A program made the position numbers and the translations under genes. This document shows, in pieces, positions 7,401 to 15,689 of a DNA stretch of 64,000 nucleotides; within the stretch, counting starts at the first letter, position 1, and the number at the start of each line of letters is the position of its first letter. This stretch comes from Eikenella exigua (lineage in GTDB: Bacteria > Pseudomonadota > Gammaproteobacteria > Burkholderiales > Neisseriaceae). The notes under the pieces were generated by a model, which ran no database searches, was not told where the DNA came from, and saw nothing but the letters and a program-made list of their open reading frames with translations. The DNA is taken from positions 1,054,001 to 1,118,000 of the forward strand of contig NZ_CP038018.1 in NCBI RefSeq assembly GCF_008805035.1. The letters run 5' to 3'.

Positions 7401-8124
7401 CGTTGAGCTGCGGCTTGATGCGGCGGTACACGGCTTCGATTTCGTCCACATTCCGTTGCAGCTTCTGCCAAGCGGCATTGCGGCCTTTCAATATTTGCGG
7501 CAGGCGGTTTTCAGGTAGCCTGTAGTCCACAAAGGCGTGTTTGAGGTTACCTGAAAATTCGGCCAGCACGGAAGCGGGAGTGATACCGAAGCGGGCAGCG
7601 ATGCGCGCGTTTTGTGGGTGGTCGGCCACGTATTCGCGCCAAAAATCCTGTGCGGCCACCAGGCGGGCGGCCGTGTCGGCGGGGCCGGTTTCCAGTTCGA
7701 AGGGCACACCGCACAAGAAGGCGTAGTCGCCCAGCACGCGCAGGCAGAAGCCATGGATGGTGTAGATGGCGGCGGTGTCAAAGCCGGAAAGGGCAGCCTG
7801 CAGCTGCAGGATGAGTTTGCCGCGCTCTTGTTTGGCCAAGGCTTCGGCCAGCAGGTGTTGCAGAAACTCATCGGCCGGTGTCTCCCCGCTCTGCAGGGCA
7901 GCCAAAACTTCGCCCAGCCGGGCACGCAGGCGGTTTTTCAGCTCAGCGGTGGCAGCATCGGTGAAGGTAACCACCAGTATGTTTTCCGGCGCCCAGCCTT
8001 CGAGCACCACCAGGCGGGTGAACAGCGCGGCGATACTGTAGGTTTTGCCCGTGCCGGCGGAGGCTTCGATAAGGTGGGTGCCCTTCGGCGGCAGCGGCAG
8101 TTGTGCAACGTGGAAATCCTGCAT
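4426..8124 (-). CDS. recB: Exodeoxyribonuclease V (RecBCD) subunit beta
   Basis: The 1232-residue helicase-nuclease subunit of RecBCD, which processes double-strand ends for recombination and degrades linear DNA. Walker A EASAGTGKT is at residues 20-28, Walker B IDEFQDTDPLQ near 385, the motif VGDPKQAIYGFRGAD follows, and VKIVTMHAAKGLEYP lies near 750. The C-terminal nuclease domain has the metal-binding D-x-K as VIDHKSN (D near 1147). A Lys/Asn-rich, AT-rich insertion of roughly 24 residues (about 720-743) lies just before the helicase motif. Several DUS are read in frame; one DUS-linked stretch near 5160-5220 encodes LPESANNELRSNG. recC and recD are not in the window. Confidence 0.96.
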   Translation of the reverse strand: MQDFHVAQLPLPPKGTHLIEASAGTGKTYSIAALFTRLVVLEGWAPENILVVTFTDAATAELKNRLRARLGEVLAALQSGETPADEFLQHLLAEALAKQERGKLILQLQAALSGFDTAAIYTIHGFCLRVLGDYAFLCGVPFELETGPADTAARLVAAQDFWREYVADHPQNARIAARFGITPASVLAEFSGNLKHAFVDYRLPENRLPQILKGRNAAWQKLQRNVDEIEAVYRRIKPQLNGNTFNASIDTLFTELRQAAQEGLEQPVLSRLDKLLCFEDNALRGKIRKNQHIEEADIAALQPLAVLGHRLAEISEAEQEAAIRLKLECLGYLKTRLAEDKRRSPRRDYDDLLLDVHAALSNPEHPEQAEALAQALAAKWRVALIDEFQDTDPLQYAIFHTAFIRQGVPVFLVGDPKQAIYGFRGADIHAYLAAAADTAPEQSYTLHTNYRSHRNLVNGIGHLFSARSRPFVLPQIAYPNVQVARIESLLRPAPEAAVAVRWINPAGESEGKLPNKDSLRELCADYCAREIAARLNQALSGSLSIGGKHGGENMPLHPGQVAVLVRTHSEAALVARALKRRGVRSVLLQQQSVFDTPEAEALHALLLFWLAPQQTEYLRFVLGGIFYDYTAQDLAELNGNENRLAEWIALAETAAETWQQHGIYTALTRFARQSGLEQHLLHTRNERSFTNFWQLAEILALAAAECASPVALTQWLEMRLKSSKKNKKSKENKNDREDKGNKEYQLRLESDEDLVKIVTMHAAKGLEYPLVFCPFVWDTSDKLVQDWNIISQSNGRNLLLAKAQLGEEDERQLFAEDLGERLRLLYVAFTRAREQLVLYAAPCSNTPENTFAYLLAETGEDDCHAIRDYWRSLKGQALAEALRQAWLNHIQSAAPGQLQWLEGEPPEASYRARDEQQGSYRALVLPERPLQFICHTSFTGLSRQTLAAEEWLPESLLADENPAAETEKLPESANNELRSNGQNVVQPNGQGDLWPNEAETALLAFLAGTTPGICLHSILEKTDFVCPAAEQAASYADILAKHGFEAEQWLPAVLEMVEAVRRVPLAENMQLADITAACRVAEMGFVLHLHDFGLQRLRRWFARPDIGLPENAATHLLQLDFHTVNGFLNGFIDLIAADENSRVCVIDHKSNHLGNHLADYGQAAMSAAVSEHHYYLQALIYAVATARYLKQRHALPEYIYVRYLFVRGLNPHGQEGLWCWDIPVSTLQEWLE

Positions 8125-8602
8125 GGTGGAGTCCTTGGTGTTTCAGGTAGCCATGGATAATGGGCATTATTGTACGTCCTGTCCAGCAAGCTGTCTGCGA
8201 TCGATAGCGGATCAAATTTGCTACCGATGCCGGGCTGTAAACCGCTAACAAGACTCGAAAGCACATTAATGCCAACATATGCCGTGGCAAGAAGAAAGTT
8301 AATCCGCTAATTTAAAAATAAATATGGCTTGGCAGAGTAATTGCTTTCAGGTAGCCTATAGGCCTATTGCTGACCTGGCAACACTGCTCAAGCAGGCAAA
8401 AGCCGTGCCGTGTTGCCCACGGCGGTTGGTTTCGGACAATTTTTGTCCAATTATTAATAATCATAAATAGTTTTCAAACCATTCAAGCCCATGCTGCCAT
8501 GTAATGGGATGCAATGGCTGATTGGCTGAAAACAAATAATCTTGCCACTACTTACAACCAACCCATTGCAGCTGAGCGGAAACCAATAATTAAAGGGAAA
8601 AC
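8125..8602. other. Intergenic region between recB and the flavoenzyme
   Basis: No gene is seen in these 478 bases. They hold single DUS at about 8142 and 8347, a small hairpin at 8407-8423 (GCCGTG with CACGGC), and the palindrome GGACAATTTTTGTCC at 8434-8448. An AT-rich tract, AATTATTAATAATCATAAAT, follows; it resembles a Fur box only loosely. Both divergent promoters probably lie here but cannot be fixed. Confidence 0.5.
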
Positions 8603-9853
8603 ATGATTCAGCATTACGACGTCGTCATCATCGGTGCCGGCCCCTCGGGGGCGGTGGCGGCCGCTTTGTTGAACAAGCGGGGATTTAATGTTTGCGTGGT
8701 GGAAAAGCAGCATTTCCCACGTTTCGTTATCGGCGAGAGCCTGCTGCCGCACTGCATAGAGCTGCTGCATGAGGCCGGCTTCCTGCCCGCCGTGCAAGCC
8801 GGCTTCGGCTTTCAATATAAAAACGGCTTTGCTTTATCTTGGGGCGAACACAACACCAGCTTTAAATTCACCGACAAATTCTCCCCCGGCCCTTCTACTG
8901 CATTTAATGTAGAGCGTACCCGTTTCGACAAAATCTTGATTGACGAAGCCATCAAGCAGGGCGTAACTGTGCAGTTCGGCTCCACGGTAAAGGCCTTCGA
9001 CAACCACGGTGATTTCGCCAAATTGGTAGTGCAACAGGAAGGTGGCGACCCTTATGTGCTGGGTGCGCGCTTCGTGCTGGACGCCAGCGGCTACCATCGT
9101 GTACTGCCGCGCATGCTCAGTTGGGACATCCCCTCCGACCTGCCCTTACGCCACGTGCACTTCACCCACATCGACGATCACATCACCGACCCGGCCTTCG
9201 ACCGCAACAAAAACCTGGTATGCATCCACCCCGAACACCGCGACATTTGGCTGTGGCTGATTCCCTTTTCCAACGGCCGCTCCTCCATCGGTGTGGTAGG
9301 ATTGCCTGAAAAACTTGGGTTGGAAAGTTCCACCGTTATCCTGAAGAAATTCGCCCTGGAAGTGCCAATCTTGCGCCGCATTTTGAAAAACACGCAATGG
9401 GATAACGACTTCCCGTTCATCTACCTGCCCGGCTATTCCGCTAGCGTAAAATCGCTCTACGGCCGCCACTTCGCCCTTTTGGGTAACGCCGCCGAATTTC
9501 TCGACCCAGTATTCTCCTCCGGCGTAACCATCGCCACCCACTCGGCCAAACTCGCCGCCGATTTGGTGGCCCGCCAGCTGAACGGTCAGCAGGTAAACTG
9601 GCAAAACGAATTCGCCCGCCCGCTGATGTCCGGCGTAAACGTGTTCCGGCACTATGTGGATGCCTGGTATTCCGGTACACTGCAAGACATGATTTTCAGC
9701 AGCCAACGCACACCGGAAACCGACCGCATGCTCAGCGCCGTGTTTGCCGGCTACGTGTGGGACCAAAACAACCCCTATGTGCACGACGCGCAACTCTTCA
9801 CCTCGCAGATTTGGGAGCCCACGCCCAAGCACGACTCAGCCGAAACCGGTTAG
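8603..9853 (+). CDS. FAD-dependent oxidoreductase, flavin-dependent halogenase-like
   Basis: A 416-residue flavoprotein of the FixC/tryptophan-halogenase superfamily. The FAD-binding GAGPSG is at residues 11-16 and FPRFVIGESLLP at 38-49; the latter form is typical of bacterial flavin-dependent halogenases and related reductases. Near 216-221 the protein reads WLWLIP, matching the WxWxIP signature used to recognise flavin-dependent halogenases. A further FAD contact region reads RFVLDASG. The substrate is unknown, and no flavin reductase or biosynthetic cluster is adjacent. It could instead be a geranylgeranyl-reductase-like dehydrogenase. The start has AAAGGGAAA 5 bp upstream. Confidence 0.75.
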   Translation: MIQHYDVVIIGAGPSGAVAAALLNKRGFNVCVVEKQHFPRFVIGESLLPHCIELLHEAGFLPAVQAGFGFQYKNGFALSWGEHNTSFKFTDKFSPGPSTAFNVERTRFDKILIDEAIKQGVTVQFGSTVKAFDNHGDFAKLVVQQEGGDPYVLGARFVLDASGYHRVLPRMLSWDIPSDLPLRHVHFTHIDDHITDPAFDRNKNLVCIHPEHRDIWLWLIPFSNGRSSIGVVGLPEKLGLESSTVILKKFALEVPILRRILKNTQWDNDFPFIYLPGYSASVKSLYGRHFALLGNAAEFLDPVFSSGVTIATHSAKLAADLVARQLNGQQVNWQNEFARPLMSGVNVFRHYVDAWYSGTLQDMIFSSQRTPETDRMLSAVFAGYVWDQNNPYVHDAQLFTSQIWEPTPKHDSAETG

Positions 9854-9908
9854 TCGCTATTTTGCGCTATAATCCGTTTGACTACTGCTTCTGTGGAAGC
9901 CGATGTTT

Positions 9909-9939
9909 TTCAGGTAGCCTACTTAAGAGGCTACCTGAA
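9909..9939. terminator. Inverted DUS pair after the flavoenzyme
   Basis: TTCAGGTAGCCT and AGGCTACCTGAA around a 7-nt loop, then a third direct DUS at 9949-9960. Confidence 0.6.
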
Positions 9940-10037
9940 AATCTTTAGAGGCTACCTGAAAGTAATGTCTTGGCGTAGCCAAAGCTGATCTTCTGCGAAG
10001 CAAAAATCTTTATTATTCCAATTACATATTTATCATC

Positions 10038-11393
10038 ATGAAATCTCCCGAACTCCTTCTCCCCGCCGGCGGTCCCGAGCGCATGCGTACTGCTTTCGAT
10101 TACGGCGCCGATGCCGTGTATGCCGGCAGCCCGCGCTATTCCCTGCGCGCCCGCAACAACGAATTCTCCAAGCTCGACGTATTGCAAGCCGGCATTGCCG
10201 AAGCCCACTCACACGGTAAAAAGTTCTACCTCACCGTCAACACCCTGCCGCACAACAGCAAGCTCAAAACCTTTGTGGCCGATATGGAGCCGCTGGTTGC
10301 CATGAAGCCCGACGCGCTGATTATGGCCGACCCCGGCCTGATTATGGTTACCCGCGAACGCTGGCCCGATATGCCCGTCCACCTCTCCGTGCAGGCCAAT
10401 ACCACCAACTACTGGGGCGTGAAATTCTGGCAGCGCATCGGCGTGGAACGCATTATTTTGTCGCGCGAATTGAGCATGGAAGAAATCGCCGAAATCCGCC
10501 AGGAATGCCCCGATGTCGAACTCGAAGTGTTCGTGCACGGCGCACTCTGCATCGCCTACTCCGGCCGCTGCCTGCTCTCCGGCTATTTCAACCACCGCGA
10601 CCCCAACCAAGGTACCTGCACCAACTCCTGCCGCTGGGACTATAAAGTCCACCCCGCCGAAATCGACGAAATGGGTGATGCCCGCCTGCTGCAAGGCTTC
10701 GACTTCAACAAAGCCCAAGAAGAAGCCAACGCCGCCTTCGAAGGCATCAACGGCCAAGTGCGCCACCCCGCCGCCAATAAAATCTTCCTCATCGAAGAGA
10801 GCAATCGCCCCGGCGAAATGATGCCGATTATGGAAGACGAACACGGCACCTACATCATGAATTCCAAAGACTTGCGCGCCGTAGAGCAAGTGGCCGAGCT
10901 CGCCCGCATCGGCGTGGACAGCCTCAAAGTGGAAGGCCGCACCAAATCCGTGTACTACGTGGCCCGCGTGGCTCAGGCCTACCGCAAAGCCATCGACGAC
11001 GCCGTAGCCGGCCGCCCCTTCGACTACAGCCTACTGGCCGAACTCGAAGGCCTCGCCAACCGCGGCTACACCTCCGGCTTCCTTGAGCGCCACCAAACGC
11101 AAGACTACCAAAACTACCTCACCGGCCACTCCGTGGCCAAGCAAAGCCAATATGTCGGCCACGTTACCGAAATCGACACCGAAGGCTGGGCCACTGTGGA
11201 AGTGAAAAACCGCTTCGCCGTGGGCGACACGCTGGAAATCATTCACCCGCAGGGCAACCAAACCATCGTGCTGCAAGCCATGAAGCGTAGGGGCGAAGCG
11301 GCGGAAGTTGCCCCCGGCAACGGCATTCAGGTGCAGATTCCGAATATGGTGGGCAGGGATAAGGCACTGATTGCAAGAATATTGAACCCTTAA
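10038..11393 (+). CDS. trhP: tRNA 5-hydroxyuridine modification protein TrhP (YegQ, U32 family)
   Basis: A peptidase-U32-family protein of 451 residues. In E. coli YegQ/TrhP is needed for prephenate-dependent formation of 5-hydroxyuridine at tRNA wobble U34. The N-terminal barrel opens PELLLPAGGPERMRTAFDYG. The U32 signature region reads EVFVHGALCIAYSGRCLLSG, with cysteines near 171 and 178, followed by CTNSC at about 194-198, the cysteine set proposed to hold an Fe-S cluster. A C-terminal beta domain follows. The name peptidase is historical. Only a single direct DUS follows the stop, so termination is unclear. Confidence 0.9.
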   Translation: MKSPELLLPAGGPERMRTAFDYGADAVYAGSPRYSLRARNNEFSKLDVLQAGIAEAHSHGKKFYLTVNTLPHNSKLKTFVADMEPLVAMKPDALIMADPGLIMVTRERWPDMPVHLSVQANTTNYWGVKFWQRIGVERIILSRELSMEEIAEIRQECPDVELEVFVHGALCIAYSGRCLLSGYFNHRDPNQGTCTNSCRWDYKVHPAEIDEMGDARLLQGFDFNKAQEEANAAFEGINGQVRHPAANKIFLIEESNRPGEMMPIMEDEHGTYIMNSKDLRAVEQVAELARIGVDSLKVEGRTKSVYYVARVAQAYRKAIDDAVAGRPFDYSLLAELEGLANRGYTSGFLERHQTQDYQNYLTGHSVAKQSQYVGHVTEIDTEGWATVEVKNRFAVGDTLEIIHPQGNQTIVLQAMKRRGEAAEVAPGNGIQVQIPNMVGRDKALIARILNP

Positions 11394-11457
11394 ACCGCCT
11401 GCTGGATCAGGGTTTAAAGGCTACCTGAAAACATTACTTCGCTTTCCATATACGCCC

Positions 11458-12642
11458 ATGCTCAAACATCACCCCCACGCTCCCATCCTGCTGGCCTATC
11501 TGCGCGTGTTTGCGATTTCGGTGGCGGCCTTTGTGGTGTGCACCACCGAATTCATCCCCATCGCCATGCTCACCGATATTGGCAAGGGCTTCAATATGTC
11601 TGCCGCCGACACGGGTATCATGATTACCGTGTATGCCTGGGTAGTATCGCTGGCTTCGTTGCCGTTGATGCTGCTGGTAGCCAACGCGGAACGGCGCAGG
11701 CTGCTGCTTGCGCTGTTTGCCGTGTTTGTGGCCGGGCACGGGCTTTCTGCTGTGGCGTGGAGCTTTCCCGTGCTCTTGGCTTCGCGCGTGCTGATTGCCT
11801 TTACCCACGCGTTGTTTTGGGCCATCACCGCCTCGCTGGTGATGCGCCTGGCACCGGTGGGCAGGAGGCAGCAGACTTTGGGCTGGCTCTCTTTAGGCAC
11901 GTCTATGGCCACGGTGTTGGGCTTGCCGCTGGGGCGGTTGGTGGGACAGTGGCTGGGCTGGCGGGTTACCTTCGCGCTGATCGGCGTACTGGCCTTGGGT
12001 GTGATGGTGCTGTTGGCCAAAATCCTGCCGCGCCTGGAAAGCAAAAATGCCGGTTCGCTCAAAAGCCTGCCGCTCTTGGCCAAACGCCCCCATCTACTGG
12101 GGATGTATGCAATGGCGGTGCTCATTGTGAGCGCCCATTTCACGGCCTATAGCTACATCGAGCCTTATGTGCTGGAAATTACCCATATGCCACCGGATAC
12201 AGCCACGGCGCTGCTGCTGGTATTCGGCCTGTCGGGCATGATGGCGAGCTGGCTGTATTCGCGCTTCTATCCGAAACACCCGAATCCCACTCTACTCAGC
12301 TCGGCAGCCTTGCTGCTGGTTTCATTACTGCTGTTGAGACCTTTAGGCGGCAGCACGGCAGCCATGTTTGCACTCTCGCTGGTTTGGGGAACTGGCATCG
12401 GGGTATTGGGCTTGAGCATGGTTGCCCATGTGATCCGCTACGCTCCGGATGCCACCGATGTGGCCAATGCGATTTACTCTGGCAGCTACAACATCGGCAT
12501 CGGCGGCGGCGCGCTCTTGGGCGGCATCATCTCGCGCCACTGGGGGCTGGGTACGCTAGGCTGGGTGGGCACCGCCCTAGCCGCTGCCGCTCTAGCAGTA
12601 TTTGCGTGGACGCAGCTTGGCTTTAAAATAAAACAGACTTGA
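11458..12642 (+). CDS. MFS sugar/drug exporter, SotB/YdeA-like
   Basis: A 394-residue major facilitator with about 12 membrane segments. It has the SotB/AraJ-type start (FAISVAAFVVCTTEFIPIAML), the motif-A-like loop ANAERRRLLL after helix 2, and FTHALFWAITASLVMRLAP in helix 4-5. Homologues export arabinose or IPTG-like sugars or drugs; the substrate here is not known. The gene is convergent with msrAB, with two DUS hairpins between. The start is within 30 bp of a DUS, and the RBS is weak. Confidence 0.8.
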   Translation: MLKHHPHAPILLAYLRVFAISVAAFVVCTTEFIPIAMLTDIGKGFNMSAADTGIMITVYAWVVSLASLPLMLLVANAERRRLLLALFAVFVAGHGLSAVAWSFPVLLASRVLIAFTHALFWAITASLVMRLAPVGRRQQTLGWLSLGTSMATVLGLPLGRLVGQWLGWRVTFALIGVLALGVMVLLAKILPRLESKNAGSLKSLPLLAKRPHLLGMYAMAVLIVSAHFTAYSYIEPYVLEITHMPPDTATALLLVFGLSGMMASWLYSRFYPKHPNPTLLSSAALLLVSLLLLRPLGGSTAAMFALSLVWGTGIGVLGLSMVAHVIRYAPDATDVANAIYSGSYNIGIGGGALLGGIISRHWGLGTLGWVGTALAAAALAVFAWTQLGFKIKQT

Positions 12643-12711
12643 GATAGATACACTGAGTATTTAAGAGGCTAACTGAAGATAAACAACCAAACGGCTGCCT
12701 GCCATACAAAA

Positions 12712-12750
12712 AGGCTACCTGAAAACTTCCTATCCCTTTTCAGGTAGCCT
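12712..12750. terminator. Inverted DUS pair after the MFS exporter
   Basis: AGGCTACCTGAA and TTCAGGTAGCCT with a 15-nt loop, first of two successive DUS hairpins between convergent genes. Confidence 0.6.
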
Positions 12751-12772
12751 ATCCGCTATCTATACAAAACAA

Positions 12773-12802
12773 AGGCTACCTGAACCTTCAGGTAGCCTTT
12801 TC
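12773..12802. terminator. Tight DUS hairpin between convergent genes
   Basis: AGGCTACCTGAA, a 2-nt loop, TTCAGGTAGCCT, then TTTTC. It is adjacent to the msrAB stop at 12818 and can act in both directions. Confidence 0.7.
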
Positions 12803-12817
12803 TGCATTTATCCACAC

Positions 12818-14449
12818 TTAATGCAAATCTTTCAGGTAGCTGCCGTAGCCCTGCTGCTGCATTTGGTTTTCGGGGATGAAGCGCAGGCTGGCACCGTTGA
12901 TGCAGTAGCGCAGGCCGCCGCGGTCTTTTGGGCCGTCGGGGAAGACGTGGCCGAGGTGGGAGTGGGCAGCGCTGCTGCGCACTTCGGTGCGGTGCATATG
13001 GTAGCTGTAGTCGTCGTGTTCGGTGATGGCATCAGGACTGATGGGACGGGTGAAGCTGGGCCAGCCACAGTGGGAGTTGAATTTGTCGCGGCTACTAAAC
13101 AGAGGCTGACCGCTAACAATATCAACATACAGGCCGGGCTCGAACAGGTCATCATACTGGTGACTGAAGGCACGTTCAGTGTCACCTTTTTGGGTAACGC
13201 GGTATTGCTCGTCGGTGAGAGTACGGCGCAGGGTGGCGTCGTCTGGCTTGCGGTAGGTGGCAGGGTTGAAGCCTTTGGCGGGGGCAGGGCTGCTTCCCTC
13301 GGCAGGGTCAAGCGGCTTGTCAGCGAGGCCGATGTCGATGTGGCAGTAGCCGTTGGGGTTTTTGGCGAGGTAGTCTTGGTGATAGGCCTCGGCAGGATAG
13401 AAGTGTTGCAAGGGCAGGGCTTCCACTACGATGGGACGGCGATGTTTACGCTGTTCGGCAGCCAGGGCGGCGCGTACGGTCTTAGCTTCGGCAGGGTCGG
13501 TGTAGTAGATGCCGGTACGGTATTGGCGGCCTCGATCGTTACCTTGCTGATTGAGCGAGGTGGGGTCGATAACGCGGAAGTAGTAGCGTAGAAGGTCTGC
13601 CAGGCTGATGCGCTCGGGGTCGTAATCCACCTTCACGGTTTCAGCGTGGCCGCTGCCGCGGATTACATCCTCATAGCTAGGGTTGGCAGTTTGACCGTTA
13701 GCGTAGCCGGATACGGCATCCACCACGCCAGGCAGGCGCTGCATATAGGCTTCTACACCCCAGAAGCAGCCACCGGCAAGGTAGATGGTTTTGGTCTGTG
13801 CGGTGCGGCTGCTGCCGTCGGCGGCGGTGTAGTGCTGCTGTACGGGCACGGCGGCGAGGTCGGCATTAGGGTTATCGAGTAAGGCGAGGGCTTGTTCATG
13901 CTGCAAACTACCTTTGTGCACGCGCAAGATTTCTCCGTCGGCAGAGAGTAATACCCAGCTAGGATACACACCAACACCGGCGGCTTTGGCTAGGCTGCCG
14001 TCGTCGAGGGCTACCTGAAGGCCAGGGTAGTCTAGCTTAGCAAACCATTCTTTAAATTCGGCTTCTGGCTTTTCGCCGAGGAAGCCAGGCGAGGCAATGG
14101 TAATCAGGTTGGCACGGGCGTTTTCGCCGGAAAACTCGGCAGATTGCTGCCATTCGGCAGTAGTTTGTAACTCGCTCAAACACAAGGGGCACCAGCTGGC
14201 CCAGAATTTAACCAATGTGGGGCGGTTACTTTTGAGTAGGGTTTGTACGGGCTGACCGCCGGGAGTGTGCAAGGAAACGAGGCGTTGAGCAAAGGCGGGG
14301 TTACTGGGCATGGCATGGGCTCCAGGTTTGGCTTGGGCGATGAATTTGGGGGCAAAAAAGCCGAGGATGAGAACGGCTGGAATGATAGCGGCTAAGAGTA
14401 GCAATATTTTGCGTAGCATAGTTTGAGCTTTCGAAAAAGTGGAAGACAT
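12818..14449 (-). CDS. msrAB: Thioredoxin-MsrA-MsrB fusion (PilB-type peptide methionine sulfoxide reductase)
   Basis: A 543-residue three-domain repair enzyme typical of Neisseria. An N-terminal membrane anchor (about residues 12-33) exports it. The TlpA-like thioredoxin domain has C87-P-L-C90. MsrA follows, with the active site GGCFWG (C228). MsrB has its catalytic RYCIN (C516) near the C-terminus. The protein reduces both methionine sulfoxide epimers in the periplasm or envelope, with the N-terminal domain recycling the Msr domains, probably fed by DsbD (33172-34956). The start used is ATG at 14449; an internal ATG ten codons later (MLRKILL) is an equally good start and leaves the anchor intact. 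Confidence 0.95.
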   Translation of the reverse strand: MSSTFSKAQTMLRKILLLLAAIIPAVLILGFFAPKFIAQAKPGAHAMPSNPAFAQRLVSLHTPGGQPVQTLLKSNRPTLVKFWASWCPLCLSELQTTAEWQQSAEFSGENARANLITIASPGFLGEKPEAEFKEWFAKLDYPGLQVALDDGSLAKAAGVGVYPSWVLLSADGEILRVHKGSLQHEQALALLDNPNADLAAVPVQQHYTAADGSSRTAQTKTIYLAGGCFWGVEAYMQRLPGVVDAVSGYANGQTANPSYEDVIRGSGHAETVKVDYDPERISLADLLRYYFRVIDPTSLNQQGNDRGRQYRTGIYYTDPAEAKTVRAALAAEQRKHRRPIVVEALPLQHFYPAEAYHQDYLAKNPNGYCHIDIGLADKPLDPAEGSSPAPAKGFNPATYRKPDDATLRRTLTDEQYRVTQKGDTERAFSHQYDDLFEPGLYVDIVSGQPLFSSRDKFNSHCGWPSFTRPISPDAITEHDDYSYHMHRTEVRSSAAHSHLGHVFPDGPKDRGGLRYCINGASLRFIPENQMQQQGYGSYLKDLH

Positions 14450-14578
14450 AGCTTAGACGGAACGGGCAGCGGTTTTCTGACACGCTATAGCGGTTCCCCT
14501 TTCGGAATGAAACAAAGTAGCGAACCAATCCCGTCATTCTTAATTTAAGGCAGACATAAAAAACAGGCATTTAATCTT

Positions 14579-14616
14579 TTCAGGTAGCCTTTATCCGGCG
14601 CCAAAGGCTACCTGAA
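14579..14616. terminator. Inverted DUS pair between divergent msrAB and ybeD
   Basis: TTCAGGTAGCCT and AGGCTACCTGAA around a 14-nt loop. Because both neighbours point away from it, it cannot be a terminator for either; it is probably an uptake site only. Confidence 0.45.
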
Positions 14617-14733
14617 ACCCTATTTCCGCCACACGGCGGCGTGTTGTTCAAGCCATCGGTTTTCCAGTAAAATGCCACCCTGATTATACCGCGCCGCCAC
14701 CCCGAACGGCGGCCGCTTGAAAGACCATCCATC

Positions 14734-15006
14734 ATGAGCGAAACCAACCAAGAAACCCTGCTGGAATTCCCCTGCCGCTTCTCCATCAAAATCATGGGCG
14801 CCAAGCACCCCGAATTTGCCGTGCAGATATTGGAAACCGTGCGCCTGCACGCGCCGGACACCGCCGAACACGATATGCGCCACCGCGAAAGCAGCCAAGG
14901 TAACTACCAGGGTGTAACCGTTACCGTAAATGCCCACAGCAAGGCGCAGCTCGATAATATTTACCTCGCACTCACTTCACACCCCTTGGTGAAAGTGGTG
15001 CTGTGA
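14734..15006 (+). CDS. ybeD: YbeD family protein (DUF493)
   Basis: A 90-residue ACT-like small protein with the family features FPCRFSIKIMG at the start and the conserved stretch RESSQGNYQGVTVTV. YbeD lies next to lipB in many proteobacteria, and a role linked to lipoate metabolism is inferred from that. Its stop overlaps the lipB start in TGATG, so the two are translationally coupled. A possible -10 (TTATAC) lies about 45 bp before the start. Confidence 0.9.
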   Translation: MSETNQETLLEFPCRFSIKIMGAKHPEFAVQILETVRLHAPDTAEHDMRHRESSQGNYQGVTVTVNAHSKAQLDNIYLALTSHPLVKVVL

Positions 15007-15629
15007 TGAAAGTCATCCCGCTTGGCCTGGCCGAATACAGCCCGATTTTTCACGCCATGGAAGCCTTCACCGATGCGCGCAACGAGCGCACGGAAGACGA
15101 GCTTTGGGTGGTGGAACATCCGCCCGTGTTCACTCAAGGCATGGCCGGCAAAGCCGAGCACCTGTTGTCCCGCAGCAATATCCCCGTGGTGCAAATCGAC
15201 CGCGGCGGCCAAATTACCTACCACGGCCCCGGTCAGCTGGTGGTATATACCCTAATCGACTTCAAACGCCGCAAAATCAGCGTGCGCGAATTGGTGAGCC
15301 GCTTGGAAAACAGCATCATCGCCACCCTGGCCGAATACGGCATCGCCGCCGCAGCCGACCCGAAGCGCCCCGGCGTGTATGTGGAAGGCAAAAAAATCGC
15401 CTCGCTCGGCCTCCGCATCAAACGCGGCGCGGTGTATCACGGCTTGGCATTAAACGTAAACATGGATTTGAGCCCCTTCTGCCAAATCAACCCCTGCGGC
15501 TACGCCGGGCTGGAAATGACCCAAATTGCCGACTTGGTGCAGCCCGTCCCCTCCGTGGCCGACGTGGCCGCCAAACTGACCAACCATTTGCAGCAGCAGT
15601 TGAGGCTACCTGAAAAACAGGCCGACTGA
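15006..15629 (+). CDS. lipB: Octanoyltransferase LipB
   Basis: Transfers octanoyl from acyl-carrier protein to lipoyl domains, the first step of de novo lipoylation. The 207-residue protein has the signature DRGGQITYHGPGQLVVYT with the conserved histidine, and the catalytic cysteine-lysine pair (CGYAGLEMTQI and the earlier KKIASLGLRIK). The ATG at 15006 overlaps the ybeD stop. A GTG one codon upstream is also open. The C-terminus RLPEKQAD is encoded by a DUS, so the uptake signal forms part of the protein's tail. lipA follows after 60 bp. Confidence 0.95.
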   Translation: MKVIPLGLAEYSPIFHAMEAFTDARNERTEDELWVVEHPPVFTQGMAGKAEHLLSRSNIPVVQIDRGGQITYHGPGQLVVYTLIDFKRRKISVRELVSRLENSIIATLAEYGIAAAADPKRPGVYVEGKKIASLGLRIKRGAVYHGLALNVNMDLSPFCQINPCGYAGLEMTQIADLVQPVPSVADVAAKLTNHLQQQLRLPEKQAD

Positions 15630-15689
15630 CCACCCACAGGCTACCTGAAAAGTACACACCACATTGAAAACACAGTAAAGGAACAAGCC

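Noticed and set aside
8434..8475. Fur box upstream of the flavoenzyme
   Set aside because: TTATTAATAATCATAAAT agrees with the consensus at only about 12 of 19 positions in a very AT-rich stretch; not enough for a call.
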